A stretch of DNA of 64,000 nt from JAIVGV01 sp036389335 (GTDB taxonomy: Bacteria; Acidobacteriota; Blastocatellia; Pyrinomonadales; Pyrinomonadaceae), in assembly GCA_036389335.1 (NCBI GenBank), contig DASVQC010000065.1:1-64000 (forward strand), given 5' to 3'. Position 1 is the stretch's first letter, and every line of letters begins with the position of its first letter. The notes beneath the pieces were generated by a model. It had not been told where the DNA came from. It made no database searches and saw only the letters and a list, made by a program, of their open reading frames with translations. This document shows, piece by piece, positions 47,128 to 55,985 of the stretch. Both the position numbers and the translations under genes were made by a program.

Positions 47128-49143
47128 ATGCTTTATAAATTTCTTGTCTCACTTCTCGTCATCGCCGCCTGCCCCGGCTCACCCGCCTCCGCCCAACCGG
47201 AAATTACGCCCCACCCTGACCGCGAGACTTTCCGCGCCGCCGCGTCCGATCTGACGGTCGTGGATTTCGAGGGGCTGGTTCCCGACAGCGGCTTCGTCGC
47301 TTACAAGCGCGAGGGCCGGTTGTTGACGGCGGGGACGGAGTTTCGCCCCGCGGGCGGCGGCAGGTTCGGGCCGGGCGCGGTCGTCGTCGCGGGCGCGTGG
47401 TATCAGGCGGGGCCGATCTACGAGACCGCCTCCGGCGCGAAGCTGATCTGGGCCCCGCCGAACCAGACGGGCGACGCGCACCTCGACGTGACGCCGCCCG
47501 CCGGCACGACCGCCGTCGGCGCGGACTTGTGGGCGGCGCAGCCCTTCGTCTCCGCCGTCGAAGTAGTGGTCAGCGCGGGCGACGGCGCGAGCCGTACGGT
47601 GACGGTCAACACGCCGCAGCGGCCCGCGGGCGCGTTCGTCGGCTTCACCTCCGACGCGCCCATCACCTCGCTCCGCTTCACGCTCCCGAAAGGTCAGACC
47701 GGACTCGTCCTCGACAACTTCACCTTCGGACGAAAAGCGAAGGGCCTCGCTCAAACCCCCGCCGCGGCAACCGCTCGACCGCAGGCGTCGTCAGCCGACC
47801 GGCCTTCCCCCGCCTCGCAACCCTCCGCCGCCCCGGAGTCTGCTCCGGCCTCGCCACCTTCTTCCGTCTCCCCGCCCGCGCCGCGCCCGCCCGCGTCGTC
47901 GCAGACCGAAGGCGCGCTCACGCAGACCGGGCAGACGCCCCGGCCCGTCGCGCCCGCGGGCGGCGGGACTATCGCGTATGTCAGAGGCAGCACCGAAATC
48001 CGCCTCATCTCTCCCGACGGCGCGAACGACCGGCGGCTCTGGACGCACCCCGATTTGACGGAGGCCCTCGGCATCTACGGCGTCGCGTGGCGGCCCGACG
48101 GCAAAGAGCTGGCCTTCTCCAGCGGCCACGCCGCGGCCTACTCGCTCTACCACGCGGACATCTACGCCGTCCGGCCCGACGGCACGGGTCTGCGTAAACT
48201 GACGAACCCGCCCGACCGCCCCGAGTTCGCGCGCTACCCGAAGGGGTCGGTCAGCGTCACCGTGCGTAACGATCAGCCCGCCTACCAGCAGACGCACGCG
48301 AGCGCCGGCATCTTCATCGTCTACGTCGCCGGGGCCGCAGAGCCGCAGCAGATCACCCTGCCGCCGGGCTCGGCCAAAACCCTCCTCTTCAACAACGTCG
48401 CGGACTTCGGCAATAAGGCGCAGGCGGTCGTCGCCATGTGGGGCAAGTACCGCTGGTTCATGCCGGGCCTCGACGTGCAGGCGGGCCGCACGGTGAAAGC
48501 CCCCGCCTTCAGCATCACGGGCGACGGCATCGATCTCTTCGGCGCGTTCCGCCCCGTCTGGCGCGCCGACGGCTCGCGCCTGAGCTACCGCACCGGGCTC
48601 TGCACGCTCGACACCGTCTCCGCCGACCCGACGCCCGGCGAGTTCGAGTTCGCGCCGCTGTTCGGCGGCAAGAACCCGCTCGGCACGTGCGCGTGGGACT
48701 GGGGGCCGTCGGCGGCGACGGCGAACCAGATCATCTACACCGAGAACGGTTCGGGCGACTCCTCCGTCTACCGCATCGCCGAGGGCGGCACGCACCCCGG
48801 CGCGAAGCTCACCACCTATTCGGACATCGAGTACCAACTGCTCTCCGATCTGCGCTGGCTGCCGGACGCGTCGGGCTTCCTCTTCTCGAACGTCACGCTG
48901 ATGCGCGACTCCGCCAACATCTTCCGCTACGACTTCGCGACCAAGCGCGTGACGCAGTTGACGCACTTCGAGAACGAGTTCGCGCGCGCCTTCAGCGTCT
49001 CGCCCGACGGTCGGAGCGTGGTCTTCGAGCGCGCCAAGTCTTACGAAGACGACAAGGACTGCGACCTGTGGGTGATGGGCGCGGACGGCAAAGACCTGCG
49101 GCTCTTAGTCAGGAACGGGCAGAGCCCTTCGTGGGGCAGGTGA
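47128..49143 (+). CDS. Secreted TolB-like (PD40) beta-propeller protein
   Basis: A 671-residue protein. ATG 47128 (MLYKFLV) starts a signal peptide cleaved near residue 22 (PASAQ); an in-frame GTG at 47107 lies further upstream. The first domain (about 25-205) is beta-sandwich-like (VVDFEGLVPDSGFVAYK..., LVLDNFTFG). A Pro/Ala/Ser-rich linker (about 210-280) follows. The C-terminal ~380 residues are a WD40-like/TolB propeller with repeats such as EIRLISPDGANDRRLWTH, IYAVRPDGTGLRKLT, FSVSPDGRSVVFE and LWVMGADGKDLRLL. TolB-type propellers bind other proteins. No TolA/Pal genes are near, so it is not tolB itself. Confidence 0.85.
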   Translation: MLYKFLVSLLVIAACPGSPASAQPEITPHPDRETFRAAASDLTVVDFEGLVPDSGFVAYKREGRLLTAGTEFRPAGGGRFGPGAVVVAGAWYQAGPIYETASGAKLIWAPPNQTGDAHLDVTPPAGTTAVGADLWAAQPFVSAVEVVVSAGDGASRTVTVNTPQRPAGAFVGFTSDAPITSLRFTLPKGQTGLVLDNFTFGRKAKGLAQTPAAATARPQASSADRPSPASQPSAAPESAPASPPSSVSPPAPRPPASSQTEGALTQTGQTPRPVAPAGGGTIAYVRGSTEIRLISPDGANDRRLWTHPDLTEALGIYGVAWRPDGKELAFSSGHAAAYSLYHADIYAVRPDGTGLRKLTNPPDRPEFARYPKGSVSVTVRNDQPAYQQTHASAGIFIVYVAGAAEPQQITLPPGSAKTLLFNNVADFGNKAQAVVAMWGKYRWFMPGLDVQAGRTVKAPAFSITGDGIDLFGAFRPVWRADGSRLSYRTGLCTLDTVSADPTPGEFEFAPLFGGKNPLGTCAWDWGPSAATANQIIYTENGSGDSSVYRIAEGGTHPGAKLTTYSDIEYQLLSDLRWLPDASGFLFSNVTLMRDSANIFRYDFATKRVTQLTHFENEFARAFSVSPDGRSVVFERAKSYEDDKDCDLWVMGADGKDLRLLVRNGQSPSWGR

Positions 49144-49236
49144 GCAAGAGCCGCCGACGACACGATCCCCTCGCCCGCGCGCCGCGCGCGGGCGCGTCTT
49201 AGCGTCAGGTGATTTACTCGACTCGACTAAACGGTT

Positions 49237-49372
49237 GTGTCCTAAATTAAATTCTGCTCTGTGCCGCCTCCGTGAACTCTGTGCCTCTGTGGTGAGTGCT
49301 TACGATCCTTAGCTCACCACAGAGTCACGGAGAACACGGAGGGGGCACAGAGAAAAATTCAAATCAGGACAC
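49237..49372. repeat. Dispersed palindromic element, copy C (CACCACAGAGG family)
   Basis: It starts GTGTCCT and ends AGGACAC. The arms CTCTGTGCCTCTGTGGTGAG and CTCACCACAGAGTCACGGAG enclose a short loop (TGCTTACGATCCTTAG). Outer flanks AAATTAAATTCTG and AAAAATTCAAAT extend the pairing. At 136 bp this is the best example of the whole unit. Confidence 0.92.
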
Positions 49373-49403
49373 TACTGACTAAACAATAACGGAGGTGCTT
49401 CGT

Positions 49404-50279
49404 TTGAAGAGACTCGCGACCGCCGCTTCCCTCTCATTACTGTTCGCCGCCAGCACCTTCGCGCAGTGCCGCACGGGCGCGCCCGCCCGCGTCGCCTTCG
49501 AGCGCGGGCGCACGACCGCCGTCGTCAACGGCGAGTTGGTCATCAGGGGCGACGCCTGCTACACGCTGCGCGCGCAGGGCGGCCAGTGGATGCGCGTGAG
49601 CGTCAACTCAGTGCACTCGGTCGCGCGCTTCAACGTCTTCGCGCCGGGCAAGGATCACACCATCGCCCGCGAGGCGGAAGAATGGAGCGGCGCGCTGCCC
49701 GCCTCGGGCGACTACGTGATCGCGCTCTACCCCGTCCGCAACGACGAGGGCGGCTCCTTCACGCTCGAAGTTTCCATCACGTCGTCGCCCCCGCCGGGCG
49801 GGGCCGGTCGCGCGGCTGAGGCCCCGGCGGGCGGCGCGCCGGCGGCGTCGGACGCATCGCCGGGCGAGGCCGGTCGCGGCTACGTCTTCGACGCGGGCGA
49901 GGGCGCATACGTCTTCGACGGCAAGCCGCCCGCGGGCTTCGCGGAGCTGACGGCGCTGGAGCTGCCCGGCGTGCTGTTGAAGCTCGGCGCGGACGGCGCG
50001 AGCGTCGTCTCCGTCTCGACCGATCCGCACGCGGTGGTCGATACGAAGGGCGGGCGGCAGTTCAAGTCGCGCCGCGTGGAGATCGCGGGCGACCAGATCA
50101 GTTTCGAGACGGAGGCCGTGCGCGGCGTCAGCTACCAGTTCACGGGCCGCTTCCACAAGGGGCAGGTCGATAAGGGCGCGCTGCTCGACGCGACGCTCAA
50201 GGGGCGGCTCGTCAAGCTCGTCAAGGGCGTCAAAGCCGCCGAAGCGCAGCTCAGCCTGTACGAAGTCGTGGGCGGGTGA
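49404..50279 (+). CDS. Secreted protein with pre-peptidase-like beta domain
   Basis: A 291-residue protein. TTG 49404 (MKRLATAASLSLLFAASTFAQ) is chosen because GGAGG lies 8 bp upstream and would overlap the alternative GTG 49395. After the signal peptide, residues 25-130 (RGDACYTLRAQGGQWMRVSV... ALYPVRNDEGGSFTLEVSI) resemble a bacterial pre-peptidase C-terminal beta-sandwich. An Ala/Gly/Pro linker follows, then a second beta-rich domain (ELTALELPGVLLKLGADGAS...). No catalytic motif is seen. It follows repeat copy C. Confidence 0.72.
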   Translation: MKRLATAASLSLLFAASTFAQCRTGAPARVAFERGRTTAVVNGELVIRGDACYTLRAQGGQWMRVSVNSVHSVARFNVFAPGKDHTIAREAEEWSGALPASGDYVIALYPVRNDEGGSFTLEVSITSSPPPGGAGRAAEAPAGGAPAASDASPGEAGRGYVFDAGEGAYVFDGKPPAGFAELTALELPGVLLKLGADGASVVSVSTDPHAVVDTKGGRQFKSRRVEIAGDQISFETEAVRGVSYQFTGRFHKGQVDKGALLDATLKGRLVKLVKGVKAAEAQLSLYEVVGG

Positions 50280-50371
50280 ACGCCCCGCCGCCGCGCGTGG
50301 CACCAGCCTTGCTACCTTACGGGTGAGGACGCGGAGACTGGTCAATTTCATTACACGTGGAGGTGTGCGGT

Positions 50372-50968
50372 ATGCGTAAGTTTTTGTTGACGGCGTTGTG
50401 TGCGCTGGCTTTGACGGCGGGCGCGGCGCAGCAGGCCGCGGCGCAGGAACAGTCCGAAAGCAAGACGGACAAGGTGGTGGATAAGACGAAGGACGCCGGC
50501 AAGGAGGTCAAGGACAAAGCCGGCGACGTTAAGGACGCGACCGCCAAGGGCGCGAAGAAGACCGCCAAGGGCGCGAAGAAGGTCGCCACCGAGACCGCCG
50601 ACAAGGCCGAGGACGCCAAGGACAAGGCGGGCGACGCGGCGGGCGCGGCGGCGGACGCGACGAAGGCGGCGGGCGCGGTCGTCGCCGACAAGGCCGAGGA
50701 CGTCGGCGGCGCGGTGGCGGATAAGGCGGGCGACGCCAAGGACGCGACCGTCGAGGGCGCGAAGGCCGTCGGCCACGGGACGAAGAAGGTCGGCGCGAAG
50801 GTGGCCGACAAGGCCGGCGACGCGAAGGACGCGACCGTCAAAGGCACGAAAGCCGTCGCGGGCGAGACGGCTGACAAAGCCGAGGACGTGAAGGACAAGA
50901 CCGCGAAGGGCGCGAAGAAGACCGGCAACTGGCTGAGCCGCGGCTTCCACAAAATCTTCGGCGACTAA
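50372..50968 (+). CDS. Secreted LEA-like/apolipoprotein-like repeat protein
   Basis: A 198-residue protein. ATG 50372 begins a signal peptide (MRKFLLTALCALALTAGAAQ) with GGAGGTG upstream. The mature protein consists of ~11-residue amphipathic repeats rich in Lys, Ala and Asp (KDKAGDVKDATAKGAKKTAK, ADKAEDVGGAVADKAGDAKD), with no Cys and almost no aromatic residues. It closes in WLSRGFHKIFGD, an amphipathic aromatic tail. The repeat type matches group-3 LEA proteins, which protect membranes and proteins during desiccation. A protective role in the periplasm is inference. Confidence 0.8.
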   Translation: MRKFLLTALCALALTAGAAQQAAAQEQSESKTDKVVDKTKDAGKEVKDKAGDVKDATAKGAKKTAKGAKKVATETADKAEDAKDKAGDAAGAAADATKAAGAVVADKAEDVGGAVADKAGDAKDATVEGAKAVGHGTKKVGAKVADKAGDAKDATVKGTKAVAGETADKAEDVKDKTAKGAKKTGNWLSRGFHKIFGD

Positions 50969-51000
50969 GACCGGGCAACTTTCAACCGGCACGAAACCGA

Positions 51001-51034
51001 AAAGGGCACGCCCCCGGCGGGGGCGTGCCCTTTT
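51001..51034. terminator. Bidirectional Rho-independent terminator
   Basis: AAAGGGCACGCCCCC pairs perfectly with GGGGGCGTGCCCTTT around a GGC loop, and T/A-runs flank both sides. It separates the convergent LEA-like gene and the minus-strand gene ending at 51059. Confidence 0.93.
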
Positions 51035-51058
51035 CGCGTCGCGCCGCGCGCGAGCGCC

Positions 51059-51727
51059 CTACTGCCCGGCGACGACGATGTCGCCGCTCCACTTCTTCAA
51101 GTCGGCGAAGGAGTAGGCCCACAGCGATAGGCTCTCGCAGCGACTCTTCTCGTCAGGGATGGCGCTCCTCGACGGTATGCCGACGTCGCCCTTCTGCTCG
51201 AAGTCGGTCGCCCACCAGCTCATGAACGCGCCCCTGTCGCCGGGCACTTCGTAGTCCGAGGGTATCCACCCGCCCGGCTGCTGCTGGCAGACCCGCCACA
51301 CCAGCTTGTCCGGCAACTCCCGGTTGAGGGCGTTGTCTTCGACGACGAGCTGCACCCACTTGCCGACGTAGCTCGGGTAGCTGGAATCCCTGATCATCCC
51401 GCTCATCAGCGCGCGGTTCTTCTCGACCGTCAGCGTGTCGAACGCCACCGTCATCGAGAACGGGACCGGCTCGTCGCCCCTCTCGCCCACGCCGTCAACG
51501 TCCTGAAACTGGGTCCTCGCCTCGTCGTTGAAGATCATCGAGCCGGTCGCGTTGCCCTTCTCGTCGCTGCTGGCCGAGAACTCGACGGACTTCACGAGGT
51601 CGTCTTCCATGATGTACTTAAAGCTGCCCTTGGCGGACGAGCCCGCCGTCTGCGCCGTGCTCGGGCGCGTCGTCGCACAGAACAACAAGAGCAGCGCCAT
51701 AACCGAAGCGCACGCAATGCTTTTCAT
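51059..51727 (-). CDS. Secreted protein of unknown function
   Basis: A 222-residue protein. ATG 51727 has TAAGGAG about 8 bp upstream. Signal peptide at about 1-25 (SVMALLLLFCATTRPSTAQ). The mature part is beta-rich (GSFKYIMEDDLVKSVEFSAS..., VPFSMTVAFDTLTVEKNRALMSG, WVQLVVEDNALN), ending with a single Cys (SRCESLS) that may pair with VCQQQ. No family recognised. It has its own promoter at 51808-51836. Confidence 0.72.
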   Translation of the reverse strand: MKSIACASVMALLLLFCATTRPSTAQTAGSSAKGSFKYIMEDDLVKSVEFSASSDEKGNATGSMIFNDEARTQFQDVDGVGERGDEPVPFSMTVAFDTLTVEKNRALMSGMIRDSSYPSYVGKWVQLVVEDNALNRELPDKLVWRVCQQQPGGWIPSDYEVPGDRGAFMSWWATDFEQKGDVGIPSRSAIPDEKSRCESLSLWAYSFADLKKWSGDIVVAGQ

Positions 51728-51807
51728 ATGAGGGAACTCCTTAATTTCAAGCTGGGAATTTACAGTGAGGCTAAACGTCAGACCAAGACCGACCGCAGGG
51801 GGATGAA

Positions 51808-51836
51808 CTTATATCTACGTTCCCGCCGGAAGTCAA
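51808..51836 (-). promoter_or_regulatory. Sigma-70-type promoter of 51059-51727 gene
   Basis: Minus-strand TTGACT (51831-51836), a 17-bp spacer and TATAAG (51808-51813). The leader to the ATG is about 75 nt. It uses the same -35/-10 words as the promoters at 20400 and 37286. Confidence 0.68.
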
Positions 51837-51854
51837 CAGCCAGGACGGGGCGGT

Positions 51855-51989
51855 GGGTCCTAATTTGATTTTCCTCCGTGCCCCCTCCGTGCCCTCCGTG
51901 ACTCTGTGGTGAGGTAAGAGAATTAAGCACTCACCACAGAGGCACGGAGTTCACGGAGGGGGCACGGAGAAAAGCTTAAACCAGGACAC
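51855..51989. repeat. Dispersed palindromic element, copy D (CACCACAGAGG family)
   Basis: It starts GGGTCCTAATTTGATTTTCC and ends ACCAGGACAC. The arms CCGTGACTCTGTGGTGAG and ACTCACCACAGAGGCACGGA flank an AT-rich loop. It fills the gap between the divergent-promoter region and the end of mqnC. Confidence 0.9.
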
Positions 51990-52052
51990 TACTGACGGGG
52001 CGGCGGAACGAGCGCGGGGCGGGGATGATTTCTCAGGGCCGCAGCCCCTCGC

Positions 52053-53198
52053 TCAGTCGGCGAACGCGACCGACAGCTCGCGCAGGCTGGCCGAGTCGCT
52101 CGCGTCCTGCGCCGCCGCCTCGTCGCGGTGGACGTGGTTGTAGAGGATGTCGCGCTGCTGCGGGCGGAAGCCCGCGGCGCGGATGAGGTGGCGGAGCATC
52201 TTCTCGTCGGCCTCGTTGTGCGCGCCCGCGGCGGAGACGACGTTCTCCTCGATCATGATCGAGCCCATGTCGTCGGCCCCGAAGCGCAGCGCGACCTGAC
52301 CGAGGCGAAGCCCCTGCGTCAGCCAAGACGACTGGAGGTGCTCCACGTTGTCGAGGAAGAGGCGCGAGACGGCGAGCATCTTCAGATAATCGACGCCGGT
52401 CGGCTCGTCCTTGATGCGGCGACCGAGCGCCGTGTTCTCGCGCTGGAACGTCCACGGGATGAACGCGGTGAAGCCGCCCGTCTCGTCCTGAAGACCGCGC
52501 ACGCGCTCCAAGTGGCGCACGCGGTGCTCGACGCGGTCGCCGATGCCGAACATCATCGTCGCCGTCGAGCGAAGCCCGACGCGGTGCGCGGCGCGCATCA
52601 CCGCGAGCCACTCGTCGGTCGTGCACTTGGTCGAGACGCGCTTGCGCACCTCGTCGTCCAGAATCTCGCCGCCCCCCCCGGGCAGGCTGGACATCCCCGC
52701 CGCCTTGAGCCGCGCGAGAATCTCCTCGTAGCCGAGTTTCGAGATGAGGTGGATGTTGTGAATCTCCGGCGGCGAGAAGCAGTGGAGCTGAAACTCCGGG
52801 TAGCGCGCGTGGAGCGTCCGCAGCAAGTCCTCGTACCACTCGATGCCGAAGTCCGGGTGCAGTCCGCCCTGCATCAGCACGCCCGTCCCGCCGAGCGCGA
52901 TGGTCTCGTCGATCTTCTCGCAAATCTGCTCGACGGTCGTGACGTAGGTGTCGGGCTTGCCGGGCCTGCGGTAGAAGGCGCAGAAGGTGCAGACGACGTT
53001 GCAGACGTTCGTGTAGTTGACGTTGCGGTCGATGATGTAGGTGACGACGCCCGCCGGGTGACGGCGCTTGCGAACCTCGTCCGCCGCGACGCCGATGCGC
53101 GCGATGTCGTCGGATTCGAGCAGCGCCGCGCAGTCTTCGCCCGACAGGCGCACGCCCGCGAGCGCGCGGTCGAGGATGGGTTGAATGTCTCTCGTCAT
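52053..53198 (-). CDS. mqnC: Cyclic dehypoxanthinyl futalosine synthase (MqnC)
   Basis: A 381-residue radical SAM enzyme that cyclises dehypoxanthine futalosine in the futalosine route to menaquinone. The iron-sulfur ligands are C66, C70 and C73 (CNVVCTFC), preceded by NVNYTN. Other segments: GVLMQGGLHPDFGIEWYEDL, CFSPPEIHNI, GLSSLPGGG-type (MSSLPGGGGEIL) and IEENVVSAAGAHN, all typical of MqnC rather than MqnE. ATG 53198 (MTRDIQPIL) is preferred over an upstream GTG-type extension rich in Arg. It lies downstream of mqnA on the same strand with a CGCAAAGG hairpin between. Confidence 0.95.
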   Translation of the reverse strand: MTRDIQPILDRALAGVRLSGEDCAALLESDDIARIGVAADEVRKRRHPAGVVTYIIDRNVNYTNVCNVVCTFCAFYRRPGKPDTYVTTVEQICEKIDETIALGGTGVLMQGGLHPDFGIEWYEDLLRTLHARYPEFQLHCFSPPEIHNIHLISKLGYEEILARLKAAGMSSLPGGGGEILDDEVRKRVSTKCTTDEWLAVMRAAHRVGLRSTATMMFGIGDRVEHRVRHLERVRGLQDETGGFTAFIPWTFQRENTALGRRIKDEPTGVDYLKMLAVSRLFLDNVEHLQSSWLTQGLRLGQVALRFGADDMGSIMIEENVVSAAGAHNEADEKMLRHLIRAAGFRPQQRDILYNHVHRDEAAAQDASDSASLRELSVAFAD

Positions 53199-53302
53199 TT
53201 CACTCACGATTATTGCCCAGATGACGCGCGCGCGGCAATCGCGCCGCCGCCGCGGGCAAAACGCCAACTCCCGCGACGCCTTTCGCGATTTGCCCGCCTT
53301 CA

Positions 53303-53366
53303 GCTTTGCGTCTTTGCGCCTTTGCGTGATGTTAAATTCTCACGCAAAGGCGCAAAGACGCAAAGG
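53303..53366. repeat. CGCAAAGG-word hairpin, copy 2 (mqnA-mqnC junction)
   Basis: The left arm CTTTGCGTCTTTGCGCCTTT followed by GCGTGA, and the right arm TCACGCAAAGGCGCAAAGAC followed by GCAAAG, form a perfect ~26-bp stem with a 10-bp AT-rich loop (TGTTAAATTC). Same family as 30052-30130. Confidence 0.92.
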
Positions 53367-53450
53367 GCAGGAGGTCTTTACCGGCCTCTTACAACCGAAT
53401 CAACTCGCGTGCCGCTCATCCGGCGACGGGCGCGCATCGCCCGCCGCCCC

Positions 53451-54380
53451 TCATTCATCGAAGGCGTCGAAAAAGCGTAAGGGCCGGACGCGCTCGATCA
53501 AGCCGTGCTTGTGCGCGAGTCGGAAGTAGAGTTCGAGCCCGGCGCGCATCTCTTCGTTCAGGTCGAAGCAGACGTTCTCCGTGAGGTAGGCGCGCAGCTC
53601 CTCGCGCGGCAGGCCCAGTTTCCCCTCGTACTCTTCGACGATCTCTTCGAGGTGCGCGATCCCCTCGTCGCGCGCGCCCGCGAAGTCGGCGGCGCGCGCC
53701 GCCCCGGCAGCCGGCTCGCGCGCCATCCACATGGCGAAGACGAAGCCGAGCCCCGTGTGCTCCCTCCACAGGCTCGCGAGGTCGTAGACGCGCAGCCCCT
53801 CGCGCGCGAACGTCATCGCCGGATCGCCGATGACGAGCGCCGCGTCCGCCGCGTCGAGCATCGCGCCCACGTCCGGCTGTCGCGTCGTCGTCTCGATCTC
53901 GCGTCCGTAGAACTCGCGGAAGATGACGCGCACGAGCGCGGCTGACGTGCGCGACGACTCGTCGAGCGCGACCGTTCGCACCTCCCGCAGATCGGCGCGC
54001 CGCGTGGCGAGCACGACGCTGCGCACCGCGCGCCGCGCGCCCACGCACACGCCGGGCACGACCGCGACCCCGGCGAGCCGCTGGTACTCGATGACGGGCA
54101 CGAGCGCCGCCTCCGCCTCGCCGCGCGCGAGCATGTCGGCGCAGCGCGCGGGCGCGGCGTCCGTCAGCAACTCGACGCGGCGGCGGCGCGACCCGCGCGT
54201 GTAGCTCCAGATGAGCGGCGCGGAGTTCAGGTAGCTCGAAGCCGCGAGGCGGGGCGCTGTTCTGGCTTCGTTGGCGGCGAGAGTGGTGCCCACGGTCGGA
54301 AAAGTTTTAACGGGAAGTCCCTTCAGCGCGAATGCTAACCCACGCGGCGCGGCGCGGCAAGAAACGCCGTCCCGCGACAT
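53451..54380 (-). CDS. mqnA: Chorismate dehydratase-type menaquinone protein MqnA
   Basis: About 309 residues as drawn. The MqnA/MqnD fold is shown by ASSYLNSAPLIWSY, CADMLARGEAEAALVPVIEYQRL, GARRAVRSVVLATRR, TVALDESSRTSAALVRVI, ALVIGDPAMTF and VYDLASLWREHTGLGFVFAMW. MqnA removes water from chorismate at the first step of the futalosine pathway. The start is uncertain: ATG 54380 is drawn, but GTG 54293 (giving an N-terminus close to the conserved SYLNSAPL) is equally plausible. Together with mqnC it implies menaquinone-based respiration. Confidence 0.88.
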   Translation of the reverse strand: MSRDGVSCRAAPRGLAFALKGLPVKTFPTVGTTLAANEARTAPRLAASSYLNSAPLIWSYTRGSRRRRVELLTDAAPARCADMLARGEAEAALVPVIEYQRLAGVAVVPGVCVGARRAVRSVVLATRRADLREVRTVALDESSRTSAALVRVIFREFYGREIETTTRQPDVGAMLDAADAALVIGDPAMTFAREGLRVYDLASLWREHTGLGFVFAMWMAREPAAGAARAADFAGARDEGIAHLEEIVEEYEGKLGLPREELRAYLTENVCFDLNEEMRAGLELYFRLAHKHGLIERVRPLRFFDAFDE

Positions 54381-54508
54381 TTGATTTTCCCTCCGTGCCC
54401 CCTCCGTGTCCTCTGTGCCTCCGTGGTGAGTCGGGATCAGGAACACTCACCACAGAGGCACATAGATCACAGAGAGGGCACAGAGGGAAATTGAAACTAT
54501 GACACTAC
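54372..54508. repeat. Dispersed palindromic element, copy E (CACCACAGAGG family)
   Basis: Arms CTCTGTGCCTCCGTGGTGAG and ACTCACCACAGAGGCACATA, with outer flanks ACATTTGATTTTCC and GGAAATTGAAACTATGACAC. The left edge has lost the GTGTCCT word. It lies between divergent mqnA and the cyclase gene and overlaps the start region drawn for mqnA by a few bases. Confidence 0.88.
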
Positions 54509-54524
54509 TCGTTCTTCAAGAGTG

Positions 54525-54553
54525 TTGACAGCATTCGCCCGCGCTCATTACCA
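54525..54553 (+). promoter_or_regulatory. Putative promoter of cyclase-family gene
   Basis: TTGACA (54525-54530), a 17-bp spacer, then TTACCA (54548-54553). The -35 is perfect and the -10 is poor. A start near 54560 would leave a leader of only ~15 nt before ATG 54575. Confidence 0.45.
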
Positions 54554-54574
54554 TCGAGCCGCGAACAAGGGCGT

Positions 54575-55222
54575 ATGCCAATCTTCGACATCAGCGTCGG
54601 CATCGATTCGACCGGGACGCCCGTCTACCCCGGCGATCCCGGCATCGAGATCGTCCAGCACGCGGCGATAGCGCGCGGCGACGCGGCCAACGTCACGCTG
54701 CTGCGCTTCGGCGCGCACACCGCCACGCACGTCGACGCCCCCGCGCACTTCATCGAGGGCGCGCCGAAGGTCGCCGACCTCCCGCTCGACGCGCTCGTCG
54801 GCAGGGCGCGCGTCGTGCGACTGGCCGACGACGTGCGCGCGGTGGGCGCGGGCGACGTCGAGAGGTTCGTGCCGCCGGGGACGGAGCGCGTGCTCTTCAA
54901 GACGCGCAACTCCGCCTTCTGGTCGGGGCGGCGGGGCGAGTTTCAACCGGACTTCACGTACATCACGGGCGCGGGCGCGCACGCGCTCGCCGAGAGGGGC
55001 GTGCGACTCGTCGGGATCGATTACCTGTCGGTCGAGCGGTTCAAGTCGGAGAACTTCGAGACGCACACGACGCTGCTCTCGCGCGGCGTCGTCATCGTCG
55101 AGGGGCTGGACTTGAGCGCGGTCGGCGCGGGCGAGTACGAGTTGATCTGTCTGCCGCTGAAGATCGAGGGCGGCGCGGGCGACGGCGCGCCCGCCCGCGC
55201 GATCCTGCGGACGCTCGATTGA
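54575..55222 (+). CDS. Cyclase-family metal-dependent hydrolase (kynurenine formamidase-like)
   Basis: A 215-residue enzyme. It has the metal-binding motif GAHTATHVDAPAHF, with H48-x3-H52-x-D54-x3-H58 as in KynB and other cyclase-family hydrolases; NSAFW and TYITGAGAHALAE; VGIDYLSVE; and a late Glu (VIVEGLDLSAV) that completes the site. Length is standard. KynB hydrolyses N-formylkynurenine, but there are no other kyn genes here, so the substrate is undecided. AAGGG lies just before ATG 54575. Confidence 0.88.
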   Translation: MPIFDISVGIDSTGTPVYPGDPGIEIVQHAAIARGDAANVTLLRFGAHTATHVDAPAHFIEGAPKVADLPLDALVGRARVVRLADDVRAVGAGDVERFVPPGTERVLFKTRNSAFWSGRRGEFQPDFTYITGAGAHALAERGVRLVGIDYLSVERFKSENFETHTTLLSRGVVIVEGLDLSAVGAGEYELICLPLKIEGGAGDGAPARAILRTLD

Positions 55223-55240
55223 GATGAGGGGACGGGGGTG

Positions 55241-55396
55241 ATGGCCTCGGGCACGGGCGCGCGCGAAGAGTTTGCCGCCGAGCGTCGGCGCGTGGCCGAG
55301 AAGTCCGTGCCCGAGTTGATCGGGCTGCTGGCGAGCGAAGACCTGCGCACGCGGTTCCTCGCCGAGATGTGTTTGCGCGACGCGGCGGGCACTTGA
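55241..55396 (+). CDS. Small HEAT-like protein (51 aa)
   Basis: A short frame with ATG 55241 behind a G-rich site (GAGGGGACGGGGGTG) and codons ending mostly in G/C like the neighbours. The product is helical and charged: REEFAAERRRVAEKSVPELI then GLLASEDLRTRFLAEMCLRD, resembling a single HEAT/PBS-lyase repeat. It starts 18 bp after the cyclase stop and could be co-transcribed. It may be a real small protein or a remnant of a longer HEAT protein; no family is certain. Confidence 0.5.
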   Translation: MASGTGAREEFAAERRRVAEKSVPELIGLLASEDLRTRFLAEMCLRDAAGT

Positions 55397-55494
55397 CTGA
55401 GCTTTCGGCCCGCGGCCCCGCGGGCGGAGCGTGAACGTTCGATAGCGGAGTGGCGCGCGTGGTGGGGCGCGCGGCGGGGGGTCTTCAAAAAGCG

Positions 55495-55929
<435 letters not shown>

Positions 55930-55985
55930 CTCCCGCTTCGCACTTAACGACCGGCTCCCTCCTTCACACTTAGAGGAGTAACCCG

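Noticed and set aside
53303..53366. CGCAAAGG hairpin considered as a Rho-independent terminator
   Set aside because: No T-tract follows the stem, and the same element occurs elsewhere at 30052, so it is a repeat rather than a standard terminator.
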